This document shows, one piece after another, positions 1 to 7,728 of a stretch of 50,649 nucleotides of DNA. Within the stretch, counting starts at the first letter, position 1; each line of letters starts with the position of its first letter. The translations under genes and the position numbers were made by a program. The stretch is from assembly GCA_011390365.1 (NCBI GenBank), contig JAABSM010000022.1:1-50649 (forward strand), read 5' to 3'. The notes under the pieces were generated by a model. The model made no database searches. It was not told the DNA's origin and worked only from the letters and a program-made list of their open reading frames with translations. The DNA comes from Gammaproteobacteria bacterium. GTDB lineage: Bacteria > Pseudomonadota > Gammaproteobacteria > Chromatiales > Chromatiaceae.

Positions 1-2
1 CG

Positions 3-94
3 GTGAATCTACCGAGGAGTGGCAGTCCTCAAAGGACTGCCACTCCTTGGGCTGATTCATTTCCCGGGGTGGTGCATCACTCCATGACCGTTAG
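3..94 (+). repeat. R1 hairpin element, copy 1
   Basis: A 92-bp element, base-for-base identical to 1369-1460 and, inverted, to 6687-6778. It starts GTGAATCTACC and ends ATGACCGTTAG. Its core is a perfect 15-bp inverted repeat (arm AGGAGTGGCAGTCCT, loop CAA). The right part carries CCCGGGGTGGTGCATCACTC. No convincing coding capacity: a short reading frame crosses it only because the three copies are identical. It is probably a non-autonomous REP- or MITE-like element; no transposase is present in the window. Confidence 0.9.
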
Positions 95-440
95 CAAGAT
101 ATCTCAGTTGTCTTGGATGCGCCATCATCCCATCGGACCGTGGCGCGCCTCGCGGCGCGGTGAGTTGTCGTGTGGTGGGGCTGTGAAAGTATTTCGGTTT
201 CTCCCTTTACATTCGGCTGCGTCGCAAAAGAAGAAAAAGTCAGGATTGCAGATTGGGGCATCGCCATGTTTTCAGGCATTTGCCTCCTCGCCCCCAACCA
301 AGACACGCAAACACAAAGGCTTTTATGGGGTACCTTTACGGCTTCGGCGCATGGGGACGAGAAAGATTTGGAAACGCCTGCAACAACGTTGCTGGCGAGG
401 AGGCCGCGCGCCGTCCGTCGCCGTCTGGCGTCGCAATGAT
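95..440. other. Intergenic stretch, no gene recognised
   Basis: About 350 bp between the first R1 copy and the promoter of the next gene. Short overlapping reading frames exist on both strands, but none has a ribosome binding site, a recognisable domain or a convincing composition. It holds no RNA gene that I can recognise. Confidence 0.5.
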
Positions 441-469
441 TTGACGAGGCGGGCTAGACGATGATAAAA
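441..469 (+). promoter_or_regulatory. Candidate sigma-70 promoter of the globule-like gene
   Basis: TTGACG at 441-446 (5 of 6 to the -35 consensus), then a 17-bp spacer and ATAAAA at 464-469 (a weak -10). A second possible -10, TATACT, lies at about 489. The gene starts about 100 bp downstream, leaving a moderate 5' leader. This is inference from motif match only. Confidence 0.4.
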
Positions 470-572
470 ATCCAATCAGGCTGTGGCATATACTGATTAT
501 TTCGATGGCGACCGCAGTTCATGATCTTGTAGGTCATTACCACGCCATCAAGCTTTCCCGGAGGTACCGAAA

Positions 573-1196
573 GTGAAGCGAATCCTGAAGACCGGCCTTG
601 CCGGGGCGCTGATCAGCGCCAGTTTGAGCACCCTGATGCTGGCGTCCGCGCCGCTTCAAGCCGAGGGCTTCGGCCCCATGAACATGATGAACCCGAGTCG
701 CTGGTTCGGCGGTAACAGCGATGACGATGATTACTACTACGGCCGCAACGGGGGGTATCCCCCGCCCCCGCCGGCAGGGCCCTACGGTGCGCCTGGTTAT
801 GCCGCCCCCTATGCCGCCCCCTATGGCGCACCGGGTTATGCGGCGCCTCAGCCGGCCTATCCGGCTCCGGGCGCACAGTCCAGCGCCGGCACGCCGCCGG
901 CGAGCAGCGATGAGGAGACGACGGAGGCGCGGATTCGTCGTCTGGAGGAGCGAATCAATCAGTTGGAGTCGGAGAATACGCGCATGCGCAACGCGGGGAT
1001 GGGGCAGCCGGGGATGCGTCCATCCGGCATGGGTCAACCGCGTATGGGTCAAATGGACATGGGCCAGCCGGGGATGGGACAACAGCCGGGGCAGCATGCC
1101 CAGTCGGGCTCGGTCTCTTCGGCGGGATCCCAGGGGGGCTACCCACAGGGGATGATGGATACCTCTCCTCAGAACCACGTTTGGCGGCCTCAGTAG
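573..1196 (+). CDS. Secreted Pro/Gly/Tyr-rich protein, sulfur-globule-protein-like
   Basis: This 207-residue protein is predicted to be exported. The start is GTG, chosen for GGAGGT 7 nt upstream. Residues 1-30 form a signal peptide ending LQA-EG. Next come a short Met/Asn/Trp segment (MNPSRWFGG), an acidic-Tyr patch (DDDDYYY), and a low-complexity region of PPPPP, YGAPGY and YAAP repeats. Around residues 110-140 is a short heptad-rich helix (RIRRLEERINQLESE). The C-terminus is a Met/Gly/Gln/Pro repeat region (GMGQPGM). Gly/Tyr/Pro-rich secreted proteins of this kind coat intracellular sulfur globules in purple sulfur bacteria; I infer that role from composition and from dsrN/dsrR nearby, not from clear homology. 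It could instead be an unrelated surface or cell-wall protein. Identical R1 elements flank the gene as direct repeats. Confidence 0.6.
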   Translation: MKRILKTGLAGALISASLSTLMLASAPLQAEGFGPMNMMNPSRWFGGNSDDDDYYYGRNGGYPPPPPAGPYGAPGYAAPYAAPYGAPGYAAPQPAYPAPGAQSSAGTPPASSDEETTEARIRRLEERINQLESENTRMRNAGMGQPGMRPSGMGQPRMGQMDMGQPGMGQQPGQHAQSGSVSSAGSQGGYPQGMMDTSPQNHVWRPQ

Positions 1197-1204
1197 TTTC
1201 CCAG

Positions 1205-1345
1205 TCGAACCCAGGGCCGTTAATCTGGGCCCTCAACCAGCCCCTCTCCCGTCGGAGGGGGGTTAGTCGAGTAACCCAGGGGTTGGATTCCGTGGTCAGC
1301 CCCACGCCTAACCCCCCTCCTTTGCGAAAGGGGGGGACTGGACAC
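1205..1345. repeat. GC-rich hairpins downstream of the globule-like gene
   Basis: Several inverted repeats follow the stop codon: AGGGCC/GGCCCT around 1213-1233, a CCCCTCTCCC-type hairpin around 1241-1262, and a strong stem at 1312-1336 (CCCCCCTCCTTT, loop GCG, AAAGGGGGGG). They resemble the CCCCTCTCC repeats at 8.4, 32.5 and 37.3 kb. They may terminate transcription, but no T-run follows. Confidence 0.55.
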
Positions 1346-1368
1346 GGGGAAGGGCTGGCGGTTTTACT

Positions 1369-1460
1369 GTGAATCTACCGAGGAGTGGCAGTCCTCAAAG
1401 GACTGCCACTCCTTGGGCTGATTCATTTCCCGGGGTGGTGCATCACTCCATGACCGTTAG
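1369..1460 (+). repeat. R1 hairpin element, copy 2
   Basis: Identical over 92 bp to copy 1 and, inverted, to copy 3. With copy 3 it also shares TTTACT immediately upstream, so the real element may be about 98 bp. It lies between the convergent ends of the globule-like gene and the three-gene operon at 1.5-6.4 kb. Confidence 0.9.
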
Positions 1461-1479
1461 CTGCCCAAGACGCGGCCCC

Positions 1480-2436
1480 TCAACCGCCCTCGCTGCGCCA
1501 GATGCGCCACAGGCGGATGTAGGCGAGGGCGAGGGCGAGCAGCAGCAGAACGGGTGAGAGGAGCAGCCAGAGTCGTAGCATGCGGCGCTGGCGGTCGGCT
1601 TGTTGTTGCAGTCGCGCCGTTTCGTTTCGGGCCTTTTCCCTTTCCTGTTCGAGATCCTTCAGAAAGCCATCCACCAGGATCCTGTTGCGGGTTTCCAGGA
1701 GGCGCCATTCGTCATCGATATCGAGCAGGCGATGGCGCAGGGTGATGAGGTTGTCTTCGCCCCCCAGGCCGTATTCCACCAGTTCGGCCACCGCCAGGTC
1801 GAGTTGCGGACTGATCCTGTCGGGGTATTCGAGGGTGATCGCCTCGACGGCGCCAAAGGCGTCGATGAAACGTGCTCGGGCTCGCTCCAGGGCGACCCGC
1901 CCGTGCATCTGCTCCAGTTTGAGCAGGGTGATGACCGCCTCTTCGAAGGCGGCGCGCCAGCGCTCCGCCAGCGGCCCTTCCAGGGCGTCGGCTTCCATCG
2001 CCAGTCGGCGCTCCATGTCACGGTCGAGCAGGATCAGGCGCCCCGCGATGCGTTGGCGTCGCTCCCGCAACACGATCCACTCTCGGCGCAAGTCGATGAA
2101 GCGGGAGAGATTGTCGTGGAGGAAGGAGAGCCCGTCGATCCCTCCCGCGCCCTGGACGCTCCACGCTCCCTGAATCCGCGCTTGCAACTGATCCAGCTCG
2201 CCGATTCGGGTCGCGGCGTGAATGCGTGCATACCACTCCCGCATCCGCGCCACATCGGCGACGCTGGCGGTGTGAGAATCGAGGCTGGCGGCGGCACTCC
2301 CCGCCGCGGCGCGGGCCTGTTGCCGCTGATCGAGGAGGAACAGGCTGACATACGCGAGACCGACCACCAGCGCGATGAGGCTTAGCAGGGTACGTCCGGT
2401 CCTGCCCGTGAGGAGGAGTATCATTGCGCGAATCAC
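1480..2436 (-). CDS. Two-TM membrane protein with large coiled-coil region
   Basis: A 318-residue protein I cannot assign to a family. Residues about 6-34 are a first membrane segment ([19 protein letters not shown]). A long charged helical region follows, rich in Arg, Glu, Leu and Gln, with coiled-coil character near residues 255-290 ([20 protein letters not shown]). A second membrane segment lies at about 291-312 ([19 protein letters not shown]), with a short basic tail. The middle is therefore probably periplasmic, like a chemoreceptor-type sensor module without its cytoplasmic part. The GTG start overlaps the stop of the upstream solute-binding protein by 4 bp, which suggests translational coupling and a shared function. 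No catalytic motif is visible. It could be the membrane partner of that binding protein; this is inference. Confidence 0.75.
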   Translation of the reverse strand: MIRAMILLLTGRTGRTLLSLIALVVGLAYVSLFLLDQRQQARAAAGSAAASLDSHTASVADVARMREWYARIHAATRIGELDQLQARIQGAWSVQGAGGIDGLSFLHDNLSRFIDLRREWIVLRERRQRIAGRLILLDRDMERRLAMEADALEGPLAERWRAAFEEAVITLLKLEQMHGRVALERARARFIDAFGAVEAITLEYPDRISPQLDLAVAELVEYGLGGEDNLITLRHRLLDIDDEWRLLETRNRILVDGFLKDLEQEREKARNETARLQQQADRQRRMLRLWLLLSPVLLLLALALAYIRLWRIWRSEGG

Positions 2437-5180
2437 TCTTCGTCCCCCGCTCTCTCCACGCCTTCCTCTGCCCAGTGCAGGGCGTCCAGGGGATCAAAGG
2501 GGCCCACCGGAAAGCCGCCGTCGCCGTTCAGACGGCGATGGGCCAGCAGAGCCAGCCTGAGGCGCAACAGCGTCATCCGATCCATCCCTTCCGCGACAAG
2601 GGCATTGACCTGACGCATCTGTTCCCGGCCTCTTTGCGGGTCCGGGTCGGCAAGGGCCTCTTCGACGAGGGCGGCGATCGCTCCTGCCCCCGGCTTGCCG
2701 CGCGCGTCGGGGATGACGCCCGCCGTGGAGAGGGAGAGGAACGCCAGGGGACCGTCCCAGACCCAGGCGTAGCGGAGCCGCATCTGGTAGTCGGCATGTG
2801 CGGCGGCGGACGGTTGCGAGGCGGCATCGATATACCGTTCCCGCACCATGATCCCCAGCGCGGATGCGAGGCGATCCCGCAGCCCCTGGTATAGCTCCTT
2901 CTCCAGCGCGGGCATCCAGTCGGGCAGGGCGAGGGAGAGCAGGAACCTGACGCCGTCCTCGCCCCGAGGATAGCCGGCCTCGTCCAGCCAGCGGTTGGCG
3001 CTGGCCAGATCCCCGGCAATGGGCGCGTCCGCCGGGAAGGCGGCATCACCCCAGGCGATGCGTCGCCAATCCCCGCTCTGAAGCGCCCATAGCAGCGCCT
3101 TGCGCACGTCCGGGTCAGCCAGCGGCGGATAGGCCGGGTTCAGTTCCAGCTTCAGATCCATCTGATTGGCGGGGAAACGCAGCGGCCGCGAGTGCAGTTG
3201 CGCGGCATGCAACACCTCTTCCCGCATCCGTCCAGGCGGCGGCATGGCAACACGGTCCAGGTGTCGATACTTGAGGGCCTGCATCAGGTCTTCATGAAAC
3301 CCGCCGATCCGGTAGACAAGCCGCGGGATCGCGGGGCTGGTTCCTACCTGGAAGCCATCGAAGACCTCCAGCACCAGCTGTTCCCCCGGCTGGTACTCCA
3401 CGAAACGGTAGGGACCCGCGCCGATGGGCGCCCGCACCAGGGGGTGTTCGGCGGGGGATTCGCCGTCACCATAGGCGTGGCTGGGCAATACCGGGCAGAA
3501 GTAGGGCGAGAGCAGGTGAAACGGCGCCGGGTGGGGATACCTGAAGTGGAGTATCGCGGTATGGGTATCCACCACCTCGACCCGCTCCAGGGGTGCGTAC
3601 ATCCAGCGCAGGGGGTGATGGCGAGCGAGCCACTCCAGGGTGTAGGAGAGGTCGAGCGCGGCCACCGGCCTGCCGTCGTGGAATCTGGCGCGCTCGTCGA
3701 ATTTCAGGGTAAGCGCCAGGCCATCCTCGGAGAGGTTCCAGGATTCCGCCAGGTAGGGGCGCGGATTGCCGAACAGATCGAATCGCAACGGGCTGGCGAA
3801 GATCTGCACGCCGATCTGGGCGGTGTAGGGGTTGGGATGGGTGGCGTGGTTGAAGGACTCCGTCACCAGCCGCAAGCCGATCACCACCTCCTGTGGCGGC
3901 GGCGGAGCATCATCGATAATCGATACTTTCGCCGGAATATCGGGGGCGGGCGGCTTTATTGGGGAGGGTTCCGGCTCGGGCTTCGGTTCTGGTTTTGGCT
4001 CGGGCTTCGGTTCTGGCTTTGGCTCGGGCTTCGGTTCTGGCTTTGGCTCTGGTGCAGGTTCAGGCTGGGGCTCAGGCTCGGGCTTCAACTTGGGCTCGGG
4101 CTCGACCTTCGGCGCGGGTTCCGGTTTCGCCGCTGGCTCCGCCGCGGGTTCCGCTCCCGGCTCGGATTGCTGCTGAGCCTCCGAGCGCCCCTTCGGCTCT
4201 GCTTCGGGCGCCGGCTCTGGCGCAGCTGCCGGCTTCGTTTCCGGGCGCGGCTCAGGCTCAGGCTCAGGTTCAGGTTGCGGCTCTGGCCGCGGCTTCGGTA
4301 CAGGCTTACCGACATCCGTATCAACATCGCCCGCGGGAGGCAACGCCGGCGACACCTCGACAGGGGGGGTATCGCTCCCCTGCTTCGCCCCATCACCTGT
4401 GGCTGGGGATTCACCGGGGGCCGCCGGTTCCGGCTCTTGCTCGGTCTTGGTGGCGGCATCTTCCTTGACGACGCTGACGGGCTTGCCTTCGGTGGTCGCG
4501 GGGGGCGACTTCGCCTCGTCTACCGACTCGGCATCCGTCTCTTGCGCCGTTTCCTCTTGCGGCGCGGTTGGTGTCGACTCCGGTTCCTGGGCCGACTCCG
4601 GTTTCGGATCGCCAACGGCGGCGGCGTCATCGGTGGCTGGCGGCGGGTCGGAATCATTCGCCGCGGGTTTGGCCTCCTCCACTTGCGGGGCCTCGTTTGT
4701 CGCCCCGCGCAGGTCGTTGAGGGCCACGTCCGCGCCCCCCTCTTTCGCGCCCGTTCCGTCCAGGAGGGAGAAGATCCGGTCAAGGGTGGATTCGGATTCG
4801 TCATCCTCGGCAGGGGCCTCGTCCGCGGGCTGATCGCCCGGCGGCGGTTGCTGAGCCACTGATGTCGCGGCCGTCACCGGCGGAGCAGAGCCGCCCTGAT
4901 TATCTTCCTGCCGGTTGTTGGCGATGCTTGAGGGGCTTGACGGCGGGGGGGATGCGGCCGTATCCACCATCGGAATCTCACCCCGGGACGATTGCGCCCG
5001 CGCTCGCCCCTCGAAGGCTTGCAGCAGGGCGTCGATCTCGGCGGTCACATCCTGAGCCGGGGTGGCGATGGTGGCATTATCCAGCGACTGGGCGGGTGCG
5101 CCCGCCGCCAGCAACATCCCCGCCAGCGCAGCGATCAGGGCCGGGCCGGGGAATCGAGATGAGATGCGCAGCGGCTTCAT
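2433..5180 (-). CDS. Family 5 solute-binding protein with long Pro/Glu/Lys linker
   Basis: This 915-residue protein starts at the ATG giving [10 protein letters not shown], because upstream frame would overlap the preceding protease. Residues 1-29 are a signal peptide ending GAPA. Residues about 30-425 are acidic, Ser/Thr/Pro-rich and probably disordered. They end in a TonB-like run of PEPKPEP repeats at about 365-407. From about 430 to the end it matches extracellular solute-binding proteins of family 5 (peptide/nickel type): an [11 protein letters not shown]-like N-lobe, then [11 protein letters not shown] and a YHP-type core. ABC-importer binding proteins of this class usually have no such linker. 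No permease or ATPase is nearby. The gene follows the M48 protease by 16 bp and overlaps the coiled-coil gene. It may display a peptide-binding domain away from the membrane rather than feed a transporter. Confidence 0.8.
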   Translation of the reverse strand: MKPLRISSRFPGPALIAALAGMLLAAGAPAQSLDNATIATPAQDVTAEIDALLQAFEGRARAQSSRGEIPMVDTAASPPPSSPSSIANNRQEDNQGGSAPPVTAATSVAQQPPPGDQPADEAPAEDDESESTLDRIFSLLDGTGAKEGGADVALNDLRGATNEAPQVEEAKPAANDSDPPPATDDAAAVGDPKPESAQEPESTPTAPQEETAQETDAESVDEAKSPPATTEGKPVSVVKEDAATKTEQEPEPAAPGESPATGDGAKQGSDTPPVEVSPALPPAGDVDTDVGKPVPKPRPEPQPEPEPEPEPRPETKPAAAPEPAPEAEPKGRSEAQQQSEPGAEPAAEPAAKPEPAPKVEPEPKLKPEPEPQPEPAPEPKPEPKPEPKPEPKPEPKPEPKPEPEPSPIKPPAPDIPAKVSIIDDAPPPPQEVVIGLRLVTESFNHATHPNPYTAQIGVQIFASPLRFDLFGNPRPYLAESWNLSEDGLALTLKFDERARFHDGRPVAALDLSYTLEWLARHHPLRWMYAPLERVEVVDTHTAILHFRYPHPAPFHLLSPYFCPVLPSHAYGDGESPAEHPLVRAPIGAGPYRFVEYQPGEQLVLEVFDGFQVGTSPAIPRLVYRIGGFHEDLMQALKYRHLDRVAMPPPGRMREEVLHAAQLHSRPLRFPANQMDLKLELNPAYPPLADPDVRKALLWALQSGDWRRIAWGDAAFPADAPIAGDLASANRWLDEAGYPRGEDGVRFLLSLALPDWMPALEKELYQGLRDRLASALGIMVRERYIDAASQPSAAAHADYQMRLRYAWVWDGPLAFLSLSTAGVIPDARGKPGAGAIAALVEEALADPDPQRGREQMRQVNALVAEGMDRMTLLRLRLALLAHRRLNGDGGFPVGPFDPLDALHWAEEGVERAGDEE
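3960..4080 (-). repeat. Imperfect 24-bp coding repeats for the PEPK linker
   Basis: On the plus strand the unit reads GGCTCGGGCTTCGGTTCTGG with small variations, repeated several times. It encodes PEPKPEPK. Repeat number is likely to change by slippage, which would alter linker length without a frameshift. Confidence 0.8.
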
Positions 5181-5196
5181 GGATGAAAGCCGGGCG

Positions 5197-6438
5197 TCAG
5201 GATCGCGACGCCGCCAGCCGACCGATGCGCACCGGCGCCGGGGGGTGGCTGTCATGGAAGGCGGAGTAGAGGGGATCCGGGGTGAGGGTGGCGGCATTCT
5301 CCCGGTAGAGCTTGACCAGCGCATCAATGAGCGGGCGCGCGCCACTCTCGGCGGCGGCGAAGTCGTCGGCCTGGAATTCGTGCTTGCGCTGGTAGCGGGC
5401 CATCAGCGGTTGCAGGAAGCGGGTGAAGACCGGTAGTACCAGAACCAGCACCAGCAGATCCATGGCCTGGCTGGTGGAGGCGATGCCCAACCCCTGATAG
5501 AACCAGGGCTGGAGCATCACCCAGCCGGCGACGGCGAAACCGGCCAGCATCATCGCCGACGACAGCAGCAGCATGTTGCGGACGTGCTTGTGGCGAAAGT
5601 GGCCCAGTTCGTGGGCCAGTACCGCCTCCACCTCATCGGGGGCGAGGGACTTGAGCAGGGTGTCGAAGAAGACGATGCGCTTGGCCCGCCCCAGCCCGGT
5701 GAAGTAGGCGTTACCGTGGCTGGAGCGGCGGGAACCGTCCATCACGTAGAGCCCCTTGCCGCGAAAACCGCAGCGGGAGAGGAGGTGCTGAATGCGATCC
5801 TTGAGTTCCCCCTCTTGCAGCGGCTCGAAGCTGTTGAAAAGCGGCGCGATAAGGGTCGGATAGAGCCACATCATGGTCAGCGAGAAGAGCAGCCAGATCA
5901 GCCAGCCCGCCAGCCACCACCAGCTCCCCAGGGTCATCATCACCCACAGGATCGCCGCCAGCAAAAGCCCGCCGAGGAGGACCATCAGGCCGCCCTGAAG
6001 CAGCAGGTCGGCGACGAATCGCCCGGGGGTGGTGCGATTGAAGCCGAAGCGCTGCTCCACCACGAAGGTTCGGTAAAGGGCGAAGGGCAACTCCAGCAGG
6101 GCCGAGCCGAGGCCGACACCCAGGAACAGCAGCACGCCGCCGTAGATGGGGTCGACGGTCCAGGCCTCGATCAGGGTCGCCAGCCACTCGATGCCGCCGC
6201 CGAGCCACAACAGCAGGATCAGCAATCCATAGGGCAGCTCCCAGCGCGCCACCCGTCCCTTGGCGATGGTGTAGTCCGCCGCCTTCTGGTGGGCATCCAG
6301 GCCGATGGCGTCGCGAAAGGCCTCCGGCACCGCCCCGCGATGGGCGCGCACATGGCGCATCTGCCGCCATAGCAGCCAGGCGTCGAGGGCGAGACCGGCG
6401 AGCAGGGCGATGATGAAGAGGTAGCTGAAAAAGTTCAT
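5197..6438 (-). CDS. M48 family (Ste24/CAAX-type) membrane metalloprotease
   Basis: A 413-residue integral-membrane zinc protease. The start is the ATG giving [10 protein letters not shown]; longer frame upstream has no support. There are several membrane segments in the first 200 residues, as in the Ste24 N-terminal domain ([11 protein letters not shown] lies in the conserved linker). The zinc site is HELGH at about residue 272 ([13 protein letters not shown]), and the third ligand is the Glu of [10 protein letters not shown] about 75 residues later. Bacterial members are thought to act in membrane-protein quality control rather than prenyl processing. It is first in a leftward operon with the solute-binding and coiled-coil proteins. 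A short 9-bp inverted repeat (GTACAGCCC) lies at 6480-6499 upstream. Confidence 0.9.
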   Translation of the reverse strand: MNFFSYLFIIALLAGLALDAWLLWRQMRHVRAHRGAVPEAFRDAIGLDAHQKAADYTIAKGRVARWELPYGLLILLLWLGGGIEWLATLIEAWTVDPIYGGVLLFLGVGLGSALLELPFALYRTFVVEQRFGFNRTTPGRFVADLLLQGGLMVLLGGLLLAAILWVMMTLGSWWWLAGWLIWLLFSLTMMWLYPTLIAPLFNSFEPLQEGELKDRIQHLLSRCGFRGKGLYVMDGSRRSSHGNAYFTGLGRAKRIVFFDTLLKSLAPDEVEAVLAHELGHFRHKHVRNMLLLSSAMMLAGFAVAGWVMLQPWFYQGLGIASTSQAMDLLVLVLVLPVFTRFLQPLMARYQRKHEFQADDFAAAESGARPLIDALVKLYRENAATLTPDPLYSAFHDSHPPAPVRIGRLAASRS

Positions 6439-6512
6439 ATTCGCTGAATCGCTGAAATAGATGGGGCATCCGTCTTGGAGTACAGCCCTGGGGCTGTACG
6501 ATAGCCTTTCAT

Positions 6513-6882
6513 ACGCCAAGGCGCATACAATGTCATTCCGTTAGCGCCACATCAGGCTCCCGCCGTTGATGCGCCTGACTCCGGAGCAGGCCGGAAATCG
6601 TCGGACCGGCATAGGATGTGCCAAATAGAAAGCCTTGTCGTTCGGTCGACGGCACTATGCAGAACCCAAAACGTCCGGCGTACCCACTAACGGTCATGGA
6701 GTGATGCACCACCCCGGGAAATGAATCAGCCCAAGGAGTGGCAGTCCTTTGAGGACTGCCACTCCTCGGTAGATTCACAGTAAATGAGGCGCATCATACC
6801 CGGAAACCGCCACGATGGCTTATCTTAATAATGTAACTGTTCAGAGTGCGTGTCCTCCATCCCCGAACCGGGTCGATATCCG
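6513..6882. repeat. Long dispersed repeat, copy A (interrupted by R1)
   Basis: This intergenic segment aligns with 30405-30675 in the same orientation. Shared blocks include GCAGGCCGGAAATCGTCGGA, CCGGCATAGGAT, AAGCCTTGTCG, TCGACGGCAC, GAGGCGCATCAT, GATGGCTTATCTT and CATCCCCGAACCGGG. Copy A is about 99 bp longer, and the extra is the R1 element at 6687-6778 plus a few bases. No protein frame is conserved between the copies, so it is non-coding or a decayed element. Confidence 0.85.
6687..6778 (-). repeat. R1 hairpin element, copy 3 (inverted)
   Basis: The exact reverse complement of 1369-1460. It sits inside the long dispersed repeat, between ...GTACCCA and AATGAGGCGCATCAT. The uninterrupted homologue at 30.4 kb has only a few bases (TGA) at this point. 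Relative to copy 2 it is inverted, with the protease/binding-protein operon between them. Confidence 0.92.
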
Positions 6883-6956
6883 AAGCGTGCATGGGGGGTG
6901 ATGCCTTTGGCGGGTCGTGATTGAACCCGGCCCGGCAAACCGCCTTGGCGTGGCTA

Positions 6957-7100
6957 GCCACCCTGGAAAATGCATCGATCCAAGGAGTGGCGGTCCTTGA
7001 AGGACCGCCACTCCTCGATCGATTCCCACTCCTCGATCGATTCCCACTCCTCGATCGATTCCCACTCCTCGATCGATCCATGGTAAAGCGATCGATTCAC
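6957..7100 (-). repeat. Diverged R1-family element with expanded arm
   Basis: This is related to R1 in the minus orientation. GCCACCCTGGAAAATGCATC matches the R1 right part, followed by a hairpin with arm AGGAGTGGCGGTCCTT (6982-7014). The left end, ATTCAC, falls at 7095-7100. Between hairpin and end are four 18-bp tandem copies that R1 lacks. Confidence 0.75.
7009..7080. repeat. Four tandem 18-bp repeats
   Basis: The unit CACTCCTCGATCGATTCC occurs at 7009-7026, 7027-7044 and 7045-7062. A fourth copy at 7063-7080 differs at its last bases. Each holds the palindrome TCGATCGA. The first unit begins in the right arm of the adjacent hairpin, so the array looks like an amplification of that arm. 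About 200 bp to the next gene (7101-7294) hold nothing recognisable. Confidence 0.9.
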
Positions 7101-7294
7101 GGTGAAAAGCCTCAGCCTGCCCGGCGAAGGTGGTGCGTACGCTCATGCGCGGCTGTACTTGCCATTATCGCAAATCCGCGCCGCCCTTACTTGAACGGGT
7201 TCGCAAAAGATCAAAGGGCGCCGGCGGAGGATCCTTGCGTCGCGGTAACCGGCGCCGGCCTCGGTCGCTCCGCCGCCTGGCCTGCGCTACCGGC

Positions 7295-7630
7295 TCAGGC
7301 GCGGCCTTCGGTCGCCGCGTCTTCGGGGGCGACGTAGGTCTCGTCGTTGGGGTTGAGGAAGATGAAGCGAAAGTCGCCGGGCTCCATCTCCACGTAGTCC
7401 ATCACCGAGCCGTCGAGAAGATTGACGTATTCGGGTTCCATCACCACGGTGACACCCTCCTTCTCCACCTTGAAGTCGTCGCGGCCGGGTTCATCGAAGC
7501 CAATCAGATAGCTGATCGAGCCGTCGGCCTGACGCTTCGCCGCCAGGCGCAGTGCCAATCCCTCCGCGCCGCCCTGTCTGGCCGCGATCCGCACCTGTTT
7601 CAATGCCGCATCGGTTAGTTTCAACATCAT
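7295..7630 (-). CDS. dsrR: DsrR-like cysteine-free IscA homologue
   Basis: A 111-residue protein of the HesB/IscA fold (MMLKLTDAALKQVRIAARQG start, then GLALRLAAKR, GVTVVMEPEYVNLLDGSVMDY, FIFLNPND). True A-type Fe-S carriers have three conserved cysteines; this protein has none. That is the hallmark of DsrR from sulfur oxidisers, which affects the level of Dsr proteins rather than carrying clusters. The gene follows dsrN by about 100 bp on the same strand, matching the dsrN-dsrR order of known dsr operons. Two adjacent ATGs could serve as start; the upstream GGGAAAAG does not decide. The alternative is a decayed IscA, but the rest of the fold is intact and the neighbour is dsrN, so DsrR is favoured. 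Confidence 0.78.
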   Translation of the reverse strand: MMLKLTDAALKQVRIAARQGGAEGLALRLAAKRQADGSISYLIGFDEPGRDDFKVEKEGVTVVMEPEYVNLLDGSVMDYVEMEPGDFRFIFLNPNDETYVAPEDAATEGRA

Positions 7631-7705
7631 CTTTTCCCGCTTGTTGGTGGTTTGGTCATCGAAATCGGGCGCCAGGCCCGCCAGCCATGAAGTTGGGCGG
7701 CTTTG

Positions 7706-7726
7706 CCGTCATCACAACCATGACGG
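7706..7726 (-). other. Small hairpin between dsrN and dsrR
   Basis: CCGTCAT and ATGACGG form a 7-bp stem with a 7-nt loop just after the dsrN stop. There is no T-run on the coding strand, so it is more likely an mRNA processing or stability element than a terminator. Confidence 0.4.
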
Positions 7727-7728
7727 GG

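Noticed and set aside
3-464. Reading frame beginning MNLPRSGSPQRTATPW, seen identically at three places
   Set aside because: It is the translation of the identical R1 repeat and diverges after it; no ribosome site and no domain.
3192-4862. 556-codon plus-strand frame opposite the binding-protein gene
   Set aside because: Low-complexity antisense of the PEPK linker and GC-rich coding DNA; the minus strand has signal peptide and domain.
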